Assembly (NCBI RefSeq): GCF_014843845.1
Contig: NZ_JHQS01000060.1
Location: 213,998 to 277,997, forward strand
DNA: 64,000 nt
Source: Mesorhizobium amorphae
GTDB taxonomy: Bacteria > Pseudomonadota > Alphaproteobacteria > Rhizobiales > Rhizobiaceae
Reading direction: 5' to 3'
Position 1 is the stretch's first letter. Every line of letters starts with the position of its first letter. Positions 26,648-35,109 of this stretch are shown here, one piece after another. Made by a program: the position numbers and the translations under genes. The notes below the pieces were generated by a model that saw nothing but the letters and a program-made list of their open reading frames with translations, ran no database searches and had not been told where the DNA came from.

Positions 26648-27679
26648 TCACCGTTCGGTGAGCTTCAGTTCAATGCGGCGGTTCTTATTGCGGGCCTCGT
26701 CGGTGTCGGCGGGGTCGAGCGGCTGGAACTCGCCGAAGCCGGCGGCGACCAGCCGGTTGGCCGGCACGCCGTTCTCAATCAGGAACTTCACCACCGAGGT
26801 CGAGCGCGCCGTCGAAAGCTCCCAATTGTCGCGGTAGCGGCCGGCGCCGGACAGCGGCTTGTTGTCGGTGTGGCCGTCGACGCGCAGCACCCAGTTGATC
26901 TCCGGCGGGATCTCCTTCTGCAGTTCGATGATGGCATCGGCGAGCTTCTTCATCTCGACCTTGCCGGCATCGTTGATCACCTCGGAGCCGGTGGGAAACA
27001 GCACTTCCGACTGGAAGACGAAACGGTCGCCGACGATGCGGATGTTCTCGCGGTCGGCAAGGATTTCACGCAGGCGGCCGAAGAAGTCGGAGCGGTAGCG
27101 GTTCAGCTCCTGCACGCGCTGCGCAAGTGCCACGTTGAGGCGGCGGCCGAGATCGGCGATCTTGGTGTTGGAGTCGCGATCGCGCTGTTCGGACACGTTG
27201 AGCGCGTCCTCGAGGGCGCCGATCTGCTTGCGGAGCGCCGCGATCTGCTGGTTGAGGATCTCGACCTGGCTCAGCGCCTGCTGGCTGATCTGGCGCTGGC
27301 TGTCGAGTTCGCCGGAAAGGGCGGTGGCACGCTGGTTGGCCGCATCGCCGGCGCCGGCGCCTTGCGCCAGCAATTGCTGGAGCCGGCTCTTTTCCGCCTC
27401 CGACGCCGACAGCGAAGCCTGCAGATTGGCGAGCGAATCCTCCTTGTCCTGCGTCGACGAGCGCTCCAGCGCCAGGAGCTGGGTCAGTTCGTTGATCTGC
27501 GAGTTGAGGCGGTTGAGCACAGTGTCCTTGCCGGAGATTTCGCGGCCGAGCAGGAACTGCGCCAGCACGAAGACGGTGAGCAGGAACATGATCGCCAGGA
27601 GCAGCGTCGACAGCGCATCGACGAAGCCCGGCCAGTAGTCGATGCGGCGATCGGCGCGCCGTGCCCTGGCGAGAGCCAT
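26648..27679 (-). CDS. MotB/OmpA-like stator or peptidoglycan-anchor protein
   Basis: A 343-residue protein. A short basic cytoplasmic N-terminus leads to one membrane helix with an acidic residue (FVDALSTLLLAIMFLLTVFV), matching the proton-carrying Asp of MotB-type stators. Residues about 50-175 form a long coiled coil (many Gln, Leu and Ala heptads). The C-terminal OmpA domain binds peptidoglycan (RVDGHTDNKPLSG, NWELSTARSTSVVKFL, NKNRRIELKLTER). Its start lies one base after the stop of the MotA/ExbB-like gene, so the pair forms a complex. It is distinct from the flagellar motB because of the long coil and the context. Confidence 0.85.
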   Translation of the reverse strand: MALARARRADRRIDYWPGFVDALSTLLLAIMFLLTVFVLAQFLLGREISGKDTVLNRLNSQINELTQLLALERSSTQDKEDSLANLQASLSASEAEKSRLQQLLAQGAGAGDAANQRATALSGELDSQRQISQQALSQVEILNQQIAALRKQIGALEDALNVSEQRDRDSNTKIADLGRRLNVALAQRVQELNRYRSDFFGRLREILADRENIRIVGDRFVFQSEVLFPTGSEVINDAGKVEMKKLADAIIELQKEIPPEINWVLRVDGHTDNKPLSGAGRYRDNWELSTARSTSVVKFLIENGVPANRLVAAGFGEFQPLDPADTDEARNKNRRIELKLTER

Positions 27680-27680
27680 G

Positions 27681-28706
27681 CTAGTGGACTCCCTGCTTCT
27701 TCAGGGCGTCGGCGATCTTTTCCAGCGTGTTGCGCATCGCCTTCTGCTCGTCTGACTGCGCCTCGACCCAGTCGCGCATGATCTGCTGTTCGGAGCGCAT
27801 GTTCTTGACCAGCCCGGAAATGCCGTCGGCAAGATTGGCCATGGCGGTGGCGACGCGCGGATTGGAGCCGCCGCCATTCTCCTGCAGGCTGCGCAGCCTT
27901 TCCGACAACAGGCGGATCTCGTCGGAAGGTTCGCTCCTGGCCGGATCGGCAACGACGATGTCGGAGGAGAGATCGGTGACCGAGGACAGCCAGTTTTCCA
28001 GCTCGGTGTAGAAGCGGGTCTGGGCGCGGCCTGCCTGCAGGTCGAGGAAGCCGAGCACCAGCGAGCCGGAGAGACCGAACAGCGAGGACGAGAAGGCGGT
28101 GCCCATGCCGGCCAGCGGCGCCGACAGGCCTTGCTTGAGCGACTCCAGCACAGCGGCGGCATCACCGGTGCCGGGATCGAGAGATTCGATGGTTTCGCGG
28201 ATCGAGCCGATGGTGTTGAGCAGGCCCCAGAAGGTGCCGAGCAGGCCGAGGAAGACCAGGAGGCCGACGAGATAGCGCGAGGTGTCACGGCTTTCGTCGA
28301 GGCGGGTGGCGATCGAATCGAGCATGGTGCGCATCGAGGAGGTCGAGAAGGCCACCGTCGACGAACGGCCGATCATCGCCTTCATCGGCGCCAGCAGCAC
28401 CGGTTCGGTGGTTTCCGAGCCGGCGCGGAAGGAGTTGACCCAGCGCACCTCGCGAAACAGGCGCCCGACCTGGGCGAAGGCGAGCAGGATGCCGACCACC
28501 AGCACGCCGATGATCAGCCCGTTGAGGCCCGGATTGGTGACGAATGCGCTCGAGACCTGGCGGGTCAGGATGGCGGCGATGAAGGCCACGATGACCAGGA
28601 AGATCAGCATGGTCAGCAGAAAAACCTGCGGGCTGGACAGTTTATGGGGGTCGTAGATCAGAACGTCGGAGCGCCTGCCGATGCCGAAGGATCTGAGAAA
28701 AGCCAT
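27681..28706 (-). CDS. MotA/TolQ/ExbB-like proton-channel protein
   Basis: A 341-residue membrane protein. Two helices near residues 30-75 (FLLTMLIFLVIVAFIAAIL and LIIGVLVVGILLAFA), a cytoplasmic stretch, then the channel helices (LVGLLVFLGLLGTFWGLLNTI and PLAGMGTAFSSSLFGLSGSL) with the TFWGLL and AGMGTAFSSSLFG motifs of the MotA/TolQ/ExbB family. A cytoplasmic C-terminal tail contains helical, charged segments. ATG 28706 is chosen because the frame upstream codes for no family sequence. It is paired with the MotB-like gene and presumably uses the ion gradient for mechanical work at the envelope. Confidence 0.88.
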   Translation of the reverse strand: MAFLRSFGIGRRSDVLIYDPHKLSSPQVFLLTMLIFLVIVAFIAAILTRQVSSAFVTNPGLNGLIIGVLVVGILLAFAQVGRLFREVRWVNSFRAGSETTEPVLLAPMKAMIGRSSTVAFSTSSMRTMLDSIATRLDESRDTSRYLVGLLVFLGLLGTFWGLLNTIGSIRETIESLDPGTGDAAAVLESLKQGLSAPLAGMGTAFSSSLFGLSGSLVLGFLDLQAGRAQTRFYTELENWLSSVTDLSSDIVVADPARSEPSDEIRLLSERLRSLQENGGGSNPRVATAMANLADGISGLVKNMRSEQQIMRDWVEAQSDEQKAMRNTLEKIADALKKQGVH

Positions 28707-28810
28707 TCGTGCCCCGTTTCCGATGCCGCTGCCGCCGATCAACTTGTTCGCGACTCTAAACGGAATTGTGACCAAATTGAATGGCGCTTGGCAATATTGC
28801 CCGCCAAAGC

Positions 28811-29503
28811 TCAGAAGCGGTTTATCACCAGACAGTCGACCATGGCGGCCAGATGCAGCCCGGCGCCGGTGACGACAAAGCCGTGCCAGACGGCGTTGTG
28901 GAAGCGCAGGCCCTTCCAAGCGAAGAAGATGACGCCCAAGGAGTAAACAACGCCGCCGGCGACGATGAGCGCGATCGACGTCGTCGGCAAGGTCTGCACC
29001 AGCGGGCCGACCAGGACGATGCCGCTCCAGCCGATGGCGAGATAGAAGACGACCGCCAGCCGGTCGAAGCGGCCGGGAAGAAACACTTTTATGGCGATGC
29101 CGATCGCCGCCGAGACCCAGACCAGGACGATCATCGAGACAGCCAGCGGCGAGCCATCGAGTTGGGCGAGGAAGGGCGTATAGGTCGCGGCGATCAGGAG
29201 AAAGATCGCGGCATGGTCGAAGCGACGCAGGATCCACTTCGCCGGCGACGACACCGGCCACAGGTTGTAGGCCAGCGACACCGACAAGACGGTAAGCAGC
29301 GACACGACGTAGAAGGCGGCGGCGATATACTCGCCGGGACCGGCATGGAAGGCCGCCAGCGCCAGGAATGCCGAGCCGGCCGAGATCGCCAGCACGATGC
29401 CCACCGCATGCACGATACCGTCGGCGATCATTTCGGCGCGCGAATAGTGCCAGCGGCCCATGAACGGGATGTCGAGCTGGGATTGCGGTCGGGTGTCGCT
29501 CAT
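28811..29503 (-). CDS. Hemolysin III (PAQR/HlyIII) family membrane protein
   Basis: A 230-residue seven-helix protein. Conserved features are the N-terminal SRAEMIADGIVHAVG, the RRFDHAAIFLLIAATYTPF motif and the terminal FHNAVWHGFVVTGAGLHLAAM, which supply the Ser, Asp and His residues of a presumed zinc site. Despite the name, bacterial members are rarely haemolysins, and some affect membrane-lipid homeostasis. ATG at 29503. It is not obviously co-transcribed with the stator pair (about 100-base gap). Confidence 0.88.
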   Translation of the reverse strand: MSDTRPQSQLDIPFMGRWHYSRAEMIADGIVHAVGIVLAISAGSAFLALAAFHAGPGEYIAAAFYVVSLLTVLSVSLAYNLWPVSSPAKWILRRFDHAAIFLLIAATYTPFLAQLDGSPLAVSMIVLVWVSAAIGIAIKVFLPGRFDRLAVVFYLAIGWSGIVLVGPLVQTLPTTSIALIVAGGVVYSLGVIFFAWKGLRFHNAVWHGFVVTGAGLHLAAMVDCLVINRF

Positions 29504-29601
29504 GAATGGTCCTGCATCGCCCGTATCTGGGCGGTTGCCGGACAGTATTTCAAGCTTTGGTTGCGATTTTGCGACTGCGGCGCTTCAGCGCGGCAACATT
29601 A

Positions 29602-30402
29602 TCAGCGCGGCGTAACCGGCTTCTTCACTGTCTTCAACAGCGCGCGCTGGATGATCTCGTTGCCGGCGACGACCGAGCCGTTGTCCAGCATGTCCTGGCC
29701 GCCATCGAAGTCGGAGACGAAGCCGCCTGCCTCGCGGATCAAGAGCAGGGCGGCGGCGATGTCCCAGGCCGACAGGCCGACTTCCCAGAACCCGTCCATG
29801 CGACCGGCGGCGACATAGGCGAGATCGAGCGAGGCGGAGCCGAGGCGGCGCACGCCCGAAACCTCGGCCATCACATTGCGCAGTTCGACAAGGAAATTGC
29901 CGTGCTGGCCGCGGCCGAGATGCGGCATGCCGCAGCCGATCACCGCGTCGACCAGCTTGGTGCGGCCGGCGACGCGCAGCCGGCGGTCGTTCATGAACGC
30001 ACCGCCGCCGCGCTCGGCGGTGTAGAGCTCGTCCATCGCCGGATTGTAGATGACGCCGGCGACGATCTGGCCCTGGCGCTCGAGCGCGATCGAGATGGCA
30101 AACAGCGGAATGCCGTGCAGGAAATTGGTGGTGCCGTCGAGCGGGTCGACGATCCAGCGGTGCTGGCCGTCATCGCCCGCGACGGCGCCGCGCTCCTCCA
30201 TCAGGAAGGAGTAACCCGGCCGTGCCTTTGACAGCTCGGTGAACAGGATGTCCTCGGCCTTGCGGTCGGCCTGGCTGACATAGTCGCCCGGCCCCTTCAT
30301 CGAGACCTGCAGGTTCTGCACTTCGCCGAAGTCGCGCGACAGCGAGCGGCCGGCCTTCATGGCGGCCTGGACCATGACATTGAGGATCGCGGAGCGCGCC
30401 AT
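29602..30402 (-). CDS. suhB: Inositol monophosphatase family protein
   Basis: A 266-residue Mg-dependent phosphatase. Metal motifs are MEERG, WIVDPLDGTTNFLHG and LSAWDIAAALLLIREAGG, all intact. E. coli SuhB also acts with NusA-type factors in rRNA antitermination, which cannot be judged here. It lies upstream of the HlyIII gene on the same strand and 26 bases after efp. Co-transcription with efp is likely. Confidence 0.92.
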   Translation of the reverse strand: MARSAILNVMVQAAMKAGRSLSRDFGEVQNLQVSMKGPGDYVSQADRKAEDILFTELSKARPGYSFLMEERGAVAGDDGQHRWIVDPLDGTTNFLHGIPLFAISIALERQGQIVAGVIYNPAMDELYTAERGGGAFMNDRRLRVAGRTKLVDAVIGCGMPHLGRGQHGNFLVELRNVMAEVSGVRRLGSASLDLAYVAAGRMDGFWEVGLSAWDIAAALLLIREAGGFVSDFDGGQDMLDNGSVVAGNEIIQRALLKTVKKPVTPR

Positions 30403-30428
30403 TTTTGTTCTTCCCGCTGCTCGCAGCC

Positions 30429-30995
30429 CTAATCGGCGCGGCGAATGTAAGTGATTTCGTTGGTGTCGACGAGGATGCGCTCGCCGGCGCCGATGAACGG
30501 CGGCACCAAAACGCGGATGCCGTTTTCCAGGATCGCCGGCTTATAGGACGAGGCCGCCGTCTGGCCTTTCACCACCGGGTCGGCCTCGGTGATGGTCAGC
30601 GTCACCTGGTCGGGCAGCGAAATACCGATCGGCCGCTCTTCATAGAGCTGCACCGTCACCATCATGCCGTCCTGCAGGAAGGCGGCGCGGTCGCCGACGA
30701 AATCCTTCTGCAGTTCGAGCTGTTCGTAGCTCTCGGTATCCATGAACACCAGCGCATCGCCCTGCTCGTAGAGGAAGGAAAAGTCCTTCATCTCCAGCCT
30801 GATCTGCTCGACCGTCTCGGCGGAGCGGAAGCGCTCGTTGAGCTTGGTGCCGTTGATGAGGTTCTTCAGCTCGACCTGGTTATAGGCGCCGCCCTTGCCG
30901 GGCTTGACGGTGTTGGTCTTGACCGCCACCCACAGGCCGCCATCGTGCTCGATGACATAGCCCGGACGGATTTCGTTGCCATTGATCTTGGCCAT
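30429..30995 (-). CDS. efp: Elongation factor P
   Basis: A 188-residue translation factor that relieves stalling at proline runs. It opens MAKINGNEIRPGYVIEHDGG and carries the modification-loop motif KPGKGGAYNQ with Lys34 at the tip, the residue lysylated by EpmA in the E. coli-type pathway. The C-terminal OB domain ends IRVLVPPFIGAGERILVDT. The open frame extends upstream, but ATG 30995 gives the family length. It is the leading gene of the efp-suhB pair. Confidence 0.96.
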   Translation of the reverse strand: MAKINGNEIRPGYVIEHDGGLWVAVKTNTVKPGKGGAYNQVELKNLINGTKLNERFRSAETVEQIRLEMKDFSFLYEQGDALVFMDTESYEQLELQKDFVGDRAAFLQDGMMVTVQLYEERPIGISLPDQVTLTITEADPVVKGQTAASSYKPAILENGIRVLVPPFIGAGERILVDTNEITYIRRAD

Positions 30996-31135
30996 GTTGA
31001 GTTGTTCCGGAATGAGATTGTCGCCTGACGGCGATTTGGCGCCTCCAAGACCACAAATCGGCTGGAGAGGCAAGGGAGCGGGGCGACACAGGCCTGATCG
31101 GCGGCGACGGCGTTCCTACCTGACCTGCGGTGGCG

Positions 31136-32170
31136 TCAAGGCAGGCGGTTGGCCTTCTGCAGCGCCTGCCTCGTCTGGTCGTCGGTCAGGCCTTGCAGGA
31201 AATCGTCCATCTGCGGATCGATCAACCCGGCGCGGCGGGCGACGACGTACCAGGCGCCGGCAAGGATCAAATCGGGGTCGGTGCCGATGCCTTCCATATA
31301 AAGCTTGGCGAGGCGATTCTGGGCCGCGACGTTGCCGCCCTCGGCGGCCTGCTTCATCCAGCCGAAGCCGGATTTGAGATCGCGATTGCCGCCGCGCCCT
31401 TCGATCATCCAGGTGGCGAGGTCGATCTGCGCCGTGTCGTAATTCTGCCTGGCGGCCTGCGCCAGAAGGGTGCGCGCCTGGGCATCGTCGCGCGGCTTGC
31501 CGCCGATGCCATTGGCATAAATCTGCGCCATCGCATATTGCGCGTCTGCGAGCCCGGTGGCTGCGGCGCGTTCGTAGTAGGACGCGGCCTTGGCCATGCC
31601 GACATCGCCCGGGTCCTGCTGGACGAGCAATTGCGCGAAATTGAACTGCGCCAGCCGGTTGCCGGCCTCGGCGGCGGCCTGCATCAGCGCATAGGCCCCC
31701 TTCTCGTCCTTCTTGACGTAGCGGCCGTCGAGCAGCATCAGCGCGTACTGGAACTGCGATTCCGGCACGCCCTGCTCGGCGGCAAGCGCGTACCATTTCG
31801 CGGCTTCCGCCGCGTTCAACGGCACGCCAAGCCCGCGCGACAGGATCTCGGCCACCAGCGTCTCGGCAGCCGGATCGCCGTTCTGCGCGCGCACCAAAGC
31901 GAGATTGTAGGCGGTCTTGTAGAGACCGCGCTGAAAGGCGCCATAGGCCGGATCCGCCGGCTTGGCGCCGAAACGATCGGGATTGATGGTGTCGACCGAC
32001 GGCAGCGGTGCCGTGGTGGCGGGCTGCGGCAGCGGTGTCTCGATCGGCTTGTCGACATGCGCGCCTGCATCCGGCTTGGGCTGCGGCAGCGGAACGGTCT
32101 GCGCGGCAGAGGCGGGCTGGGCAGCAACGGCCACGACAAGACCCAGGAGAGGAAACCGCAGCCAGCGCAC
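31136..32170 (-). CDS. Secreted Sel1-repeat protein
   Basis: A 344-residue exported protein. A signal peptide (LRFPLLGLVVAVAAQPASAA) precedes a Pro-rich linker and then about six Sel1-like (TPR-related) repeats, for example WYALAAEQGVPESQFQYALM, YYERAAATGLADAQYAMAQI and GWMKQAAEGGNVAAQNRLAKLY. Such repeats mediate protein-protein contacts in envelope assembly. I chose the GTG at 32170, one base after the stop of the thiE-like gene, because it puts the signal peptide at the N-terminus. It is thus coupled to that gene. Confidence 0.87.
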   Translation of the reverse strand: MRWLRFPLLGLVVAVAAQPASAAQTVPLPQPKPDAGAHVDKPIETPLPQPATTAPLPSVDTINPDRFGAKPADPAYGAFQRGLYKTAYNLALVRAQNGDPAAETLVAEILSRGLGVPLNAAEAAKWYALAAEQGVPESQFQYALMLLDGRYVKKDEKGAYALMQAAAEAGNRLAQFNFAQLLVQQDPGDVGMAKAASYYERAAATGLADAQYAMAQIYANGIGGKPRDDAQARTLLAQAARQNYDTAQIDLATWMIEGRGGNRDLKSGFGWMKQAAEGGNVAAQNRLAKLYMEGIGTDPDLILAGAWYVVARRAGLIDPQMDDFLQGLTDDQTRQALQKANRLP

Positions 32171-32171
32171 G

Positions 32172-32819
32172 TCAGTCCTCGAAACGCGGTGCGGTTTCGT
32201 CAAGCATCGCATTGGCGGTGGCGACTGCCGCCTTCGGGTCGATGTCGTCGGCAAAGACGGCGCTGGACAGCGCCACGAATTCGGCACCCGTAACGGCCAC
32301 GGTTTCGACGGAAGCGATCTCCGAGCCGGCCATGACGATGCAGGGAATCTGGATCATATCCGCCCACCATTGCCCGAGCGACAGATTGCGCGGATGCGGC
32401 TCCGGCTTGTTGTCGTAGCCGAAGCGGCCGAAGAAGATGTAGTCGGGCCTGGCTTCACCGAGTTCCAGCGCGTCGTCGCGGGTCTTGGCGCCGCCGGCGC
32501 CGACCATCATTTTCCCCTGAAAATGTTCGATGGTCTCGGCAAGTTCGCCCTTGGAGACCTCGACATGGATGCCGTCGGCCTGGACACGTCCGGCGATGCG
32601 GCTGTCGCCGGCGATGACGACGGCGATGCCGGCAGCCTGTGCGAGCGGCACGATCTGTTCGGCGAAGGCCTGGAAGGAGGCCTCGTCCATGCCGTTTTCA
32701 GGCAGGATGAGCGAGGCGACGTCGCCGCCTTCGAAGGCCGCCGCAATGCGCTCGGCCGGCGCGTCTTTCGGCGCGATCAGCACGATGCGGCAGCGGTTGG
32801 GCGGTGTGGCGTCGTTCAT
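32172..32819 (-). CDS. Thiamine-phosphate-synthase-like (ThiE/TenI) protein
   Basis: A 215-residue TIM-barrel protein: RIVLIAPKDAP, ADGIHVEVSKGELAETIEHF, MMVGAGGAKTRDDALELG and PDYIFFGRF follow the ThiE/TenI order. The substrate-binding motifs of true ThiE are only partly kept (for example GAGGAKTRDDA in place of the usual GxSxH-type region), so catalysis is uncertain. ATG 32819 (MNDATPPNRCRIVL) is preferred over an ATG at 32915. No riboswitch or other thi gene lies nearby. Confidence 0.75.
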   Translation of the reverse strand: MNDATPPNRCRIVLIAPKDAPAERIAAAFEGGDVASLILPENGMDEASFQAFAEQIVPLAQAAGIAVVIAGDSRIAGRVQADGIHVEVSKGELAETIEHFQGKMMVGAGGAKTRDDALELGEARPDYIFFGRFGYDNKPEPHPRNLSLGQWWADMIQIPCIVMAGSEIASVETVAVTGAEFVALSSAVFADDIDPKAAVATANAMLDETAPRFED

Positions 32820-32962
32820 TGGCTTTCGATCCCGGTTTTCGCCTATGCCGGGCGAAGATGGTTGCATTGCGGCATAGAGCAAAGCGCCCGCCTTGAACAG
32901 GCGGGCGGGGATCATTGCGGTGGCCTTGGTCTACGAGCGTTGGCAGACGGCTGACCGGAGGC

Positions 32963-33868
32963 TCATTTGACGGCTTGAGGGCTTTCGACCGGCGGCTTCG
33001 ATCTCCACAGCGACCAGCCGAGATTCATCCCGGCGGCGGCAACCAGGATGGCAGCGGCGCCGATGACCTGGGCAGGATGCAGCCGATGGCCGAAGGCAGC
33101 GACATCGACCAGGATCGCCACGACAGGATAGATGAAGGACAGCGATCCCTGCAGATGGGTCGGCAGCTTCTGGATGGCGCCATACATCAATATGTACATC
33201 AGGCCGGTGTGGACGATGCCGAGCGTCGCCAGCATGGTCCAGTTCCACGCGTCGGCGGGAAGGTCGGAAAGATTGGCAAAGGGCGCCAGTATGACGACGC
33301 CGACGCAGACCTGGATCAGCGCGATCAGGTGCGGCGGCGTGCCCTTGAGCTTCTTGGTGACGATCGCGGCGACGGCCCAGAAGAAGGCCGCCCCCAGCGC
33401 CATCGCGATACCGGTGAAATAGTCTGAGCCGACATCGCCGGTGTCGGGCGTGGCCTGCACGATCAGCAACATGCCGGCGAAGGCAATGCCAAGCCAGGTC
33501 AGCTTGGTCAGGGTCAGCCGCTCGCCGAAGAACAGCGCGCCGAAGCCGACCAGCATGAAGGGCTGGGTGTTGTAGACAGCGGTGGCGATCGAGATTGAGG
33601 CGCGCGAAAAGGCGCTGAACAGCAAGAGCCAGTTGATGACGATGGCCGCGCCGCCGAGAGCGGCGATCGCCACGATGCGAAGCGTCAGCCTGCCGCGCAG
33701 CAAGCCAAGTGCCGCGCAGATGACCAACAGCGTCACGGCGCCAAAAGCGCAACGCCAGAACACCACGTCCATGATCGGCTGGCCCGACATGACGACGAAC
33801 CAGCCGATCGTGCCGAGGATCGCCATTGCGGCCGTCATTTCGATCGTGCCGCGCACCGTGTTGTCCAT
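32963..33868 (-). CDS. EamA/DMT-family transporter
   Basis: A 301-residue inner membrane protein with ten predicted helices in two EamA halves. The first half contains VVFWRCAFGAVTLLV and TAVYNTQPFMLVGFGALFFGERLT. The second contains GAAFFWAVAAIVTKKLKG and GSLSFIYPVVAILVDVAAFG. Substrates of the family are metabolites or amino acids. ATG 33868 follows GGGAGCAAGCT. It is divergent from an Lrp-type regulator, which may control it. Confidence 0.9.
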   Translation of the reverse strand: MDNTVRGTIEMTAAMAILGTIGWFVVMSGQPIMDVVFWRCAFGAVTLLVICAALGLLRGRLTLRIVAIAALGGAAIVINWLLLFSAFSRASISIATAVYNTQPFMLVGFGALFFGERLTLTKLTWLGIAFAGMLLIVQATPDTGDVGSDYFTGIAMALGAAFFWAVAAIVTKKLKGTPPHLIALIQVCVGVVILAPFANLSDLPADAWNWTMLATLGIVHTGLMYILMYGAIQKLPTHLQGSLSFIYPVVAILVDVAAFGHRLHPAQVIGAAAILVAAAGMNLGWSLWRSKPPVESPQAVK

Positions 33869-33953
33869 AGCTTGCTCCCGGATCATCGATGCTTGACAAT
33901 CCCATGTTGTGCCGACGCGTTCCATGAGATAGGAAGGGGCATATAGATATGTT

Positions 33954-33970
33954 GCCTAATTTAATTAGGC
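33954..33970. promoter_or_regulatory. Lrp-type operator candidate
   Basis: Perfect 7+3+7 palindrome GCCTAAT-TTA-ATTAGGC, 30 bases upstream of the Lrp start and 85 bases upstream of the divergent transporter start. AT-rich dyads of this size fit Lrp/AsnC binding. Confidence 0.55.
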
Positions 33971-34000
33971 GCCGTCGGCCTTTTATCTCAGGAAGTAAAA

Positions 34001-34453
34001 ATGCTGGACGAGCAGGACAAAAAACTTCTCGAGATACTGGTGAGGGATTCGCGGACCTCGCTGAAGGATCTGGCGCAGCAGATCGGGCTGTCGTCGCCGA
34101 GCGTCTCGGAGCGGCTGCGGCGGCTCGAGGAGCGCGGCGTCATCCGGGCCTTCACCATCGAGATCGATCCGCAGGCGCTGGGCTTTTCGCTGCAGGCGAT
34201 CGTGCGCATCCGGCCGCTGCCGGGCAAGCTGCATATCGTGCAGAAGCTGATCGAGGAAATTCCAGAGTTCGGCGAATGCGACAAGGTGACCGGCGACGAC
34301 TGCTTTGTCGCGCGGCTGTTCGTGCGTTCGATCGGCGAACTGGATCACCTGCTCGACCGTATCGCCGACAAGGCGGAGACGAGCACGGCCATCATCAAGG
34401 CGCAGCCGATCAGGCGCCGCCCGCCGCCGCTCGATACCCCCGCCCGAAGCTGA
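34001..34453 (+). CDS. Lrp/AsnC-family regulator
   Basis: A 150-residue feast/famine regulator. The N-terminal helix-turn-helix is LKDLAQQIGLSSPSVSERLRRLEERGVIRAF. The C-terminal RAM effector domain has the typical GDDCFVARLFVRSIGELDHLLDRI region. Effectors are usually amino acids. It has a GGAAG ribosome-binding site and its own upstream palindrome. It is divergent from the EamA transporter and convergent with a GNAT gene (one base between the stops). Confidence 0.93.
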   Translation: MLDEQDKKLLEILVRDSRTSLKDLAQQIGLSSPSVSERLRRLEERGVIRAFTIEIDPQALGFSLQAIVRIRPLPGKLHIVQKLIEEIPEFGECDKVTGDDCFVARLFVRSIGELDHLLDRIADKAETSTAIIKAQPIRRRPPPLDTPARS

Positions 34454-34454
34454 G

Positions 34455-34919
34455 CTACAGTTCGAGCTTGTAGCCGATATGGCTGGCCTTGAAGCCAAGC
34501 CGGTCATAGAAGCGATGCGCGTCCTGGCGGCTCTTGTTGGTTGTCAACTGGACCAGCCTGCAGCCGCGTCGACGGCACTCTTCGACCGCCCACTCCAGCA
34601 GGCGTTGCCCCAGCCTTTCCCCGCGCCGGTCGTCGGCGATGCGGACGGCTTCGATCTGGCCGCGCAACGCACCCTGTAACGACAGTCCGGCAAGGTAGGT
34701 GATCTGCAGCGTACCGATGATGCGGCTGCCCTCGGTCATGACGGCGAGAAACTGGTTTGGGTCCGCATCGACGGCCGCGAAGGCATCCCGATAGGCCTTG
34801 GCAAGTGGCTCGCTGGTGTCCTCGCGGCCGCGTCCAAGCGGATCGTCCGCAAGCATGACGACGATGGCCGGAAGGTCGGCTTCTTCCGCGCGGCGGATAA
34901 TGATTTCGTTCAATCTCAA
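34455..34919 (-). CDS. GNAT-family N-acetyltransferase
   Basis: A 154-residue acetyltransferase. Acetyl-CoA-binding region: VRIADDRRGERLGQRLLEWAVEECRRRG. A C-terminal NKSRQDAHRFYDRLGFKASHIGYKLEL gives the usual helix and last strands. Substrate unknown. Convergent with the Lrp gene, with nothing between. Confidence 0.9.
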   Translation of the reverse strand: MRLNEIIIRRAEEADLPAIVVMLADDPLGRGREDTSEPLAKAYRDAFAAVDADPNQFLAVMTEGSRIIGTLQITYLAGLSLQGALRGQIEAVRIADDRRGERLGQRLLEWAVEECRRRGCRLVQLTTNKSRQDAHRFYDRLGFKASHIGYKLEL

Positions 34920-35109
34920 ACCCTATGGCCCGGACATAGCGCGCTGGCGACCATCTTATGCATCGGCCGGCCAGATGCCGCAAATCCGTGAAGCGGGGTT
35001 ACGGACAGTTGATCGCCAGCAGCCGCTGCCTCCAATATTGGCTGTCGCGGCGCGAAGGTTTCTGGGTTATTGCAGGGGCCACCGTCTTCCCCTCCAGCCT
35101 CCTTCACCG

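Noticed and set aside
26648..28706. Zorya-type defence system
   Set aside because: Only the MotA/MotB-like pair is present. The neighbours are hemolysin III, suhB and efp, with no helicase or ZorC/ZorE-like gene.
32172..32915. TPP riboswitch linked to the thiE-like gene
   Set aside because: No CTGAGA/ACCTGATC-type core is visible upstream, and the gene has no other thiamine genes around it.
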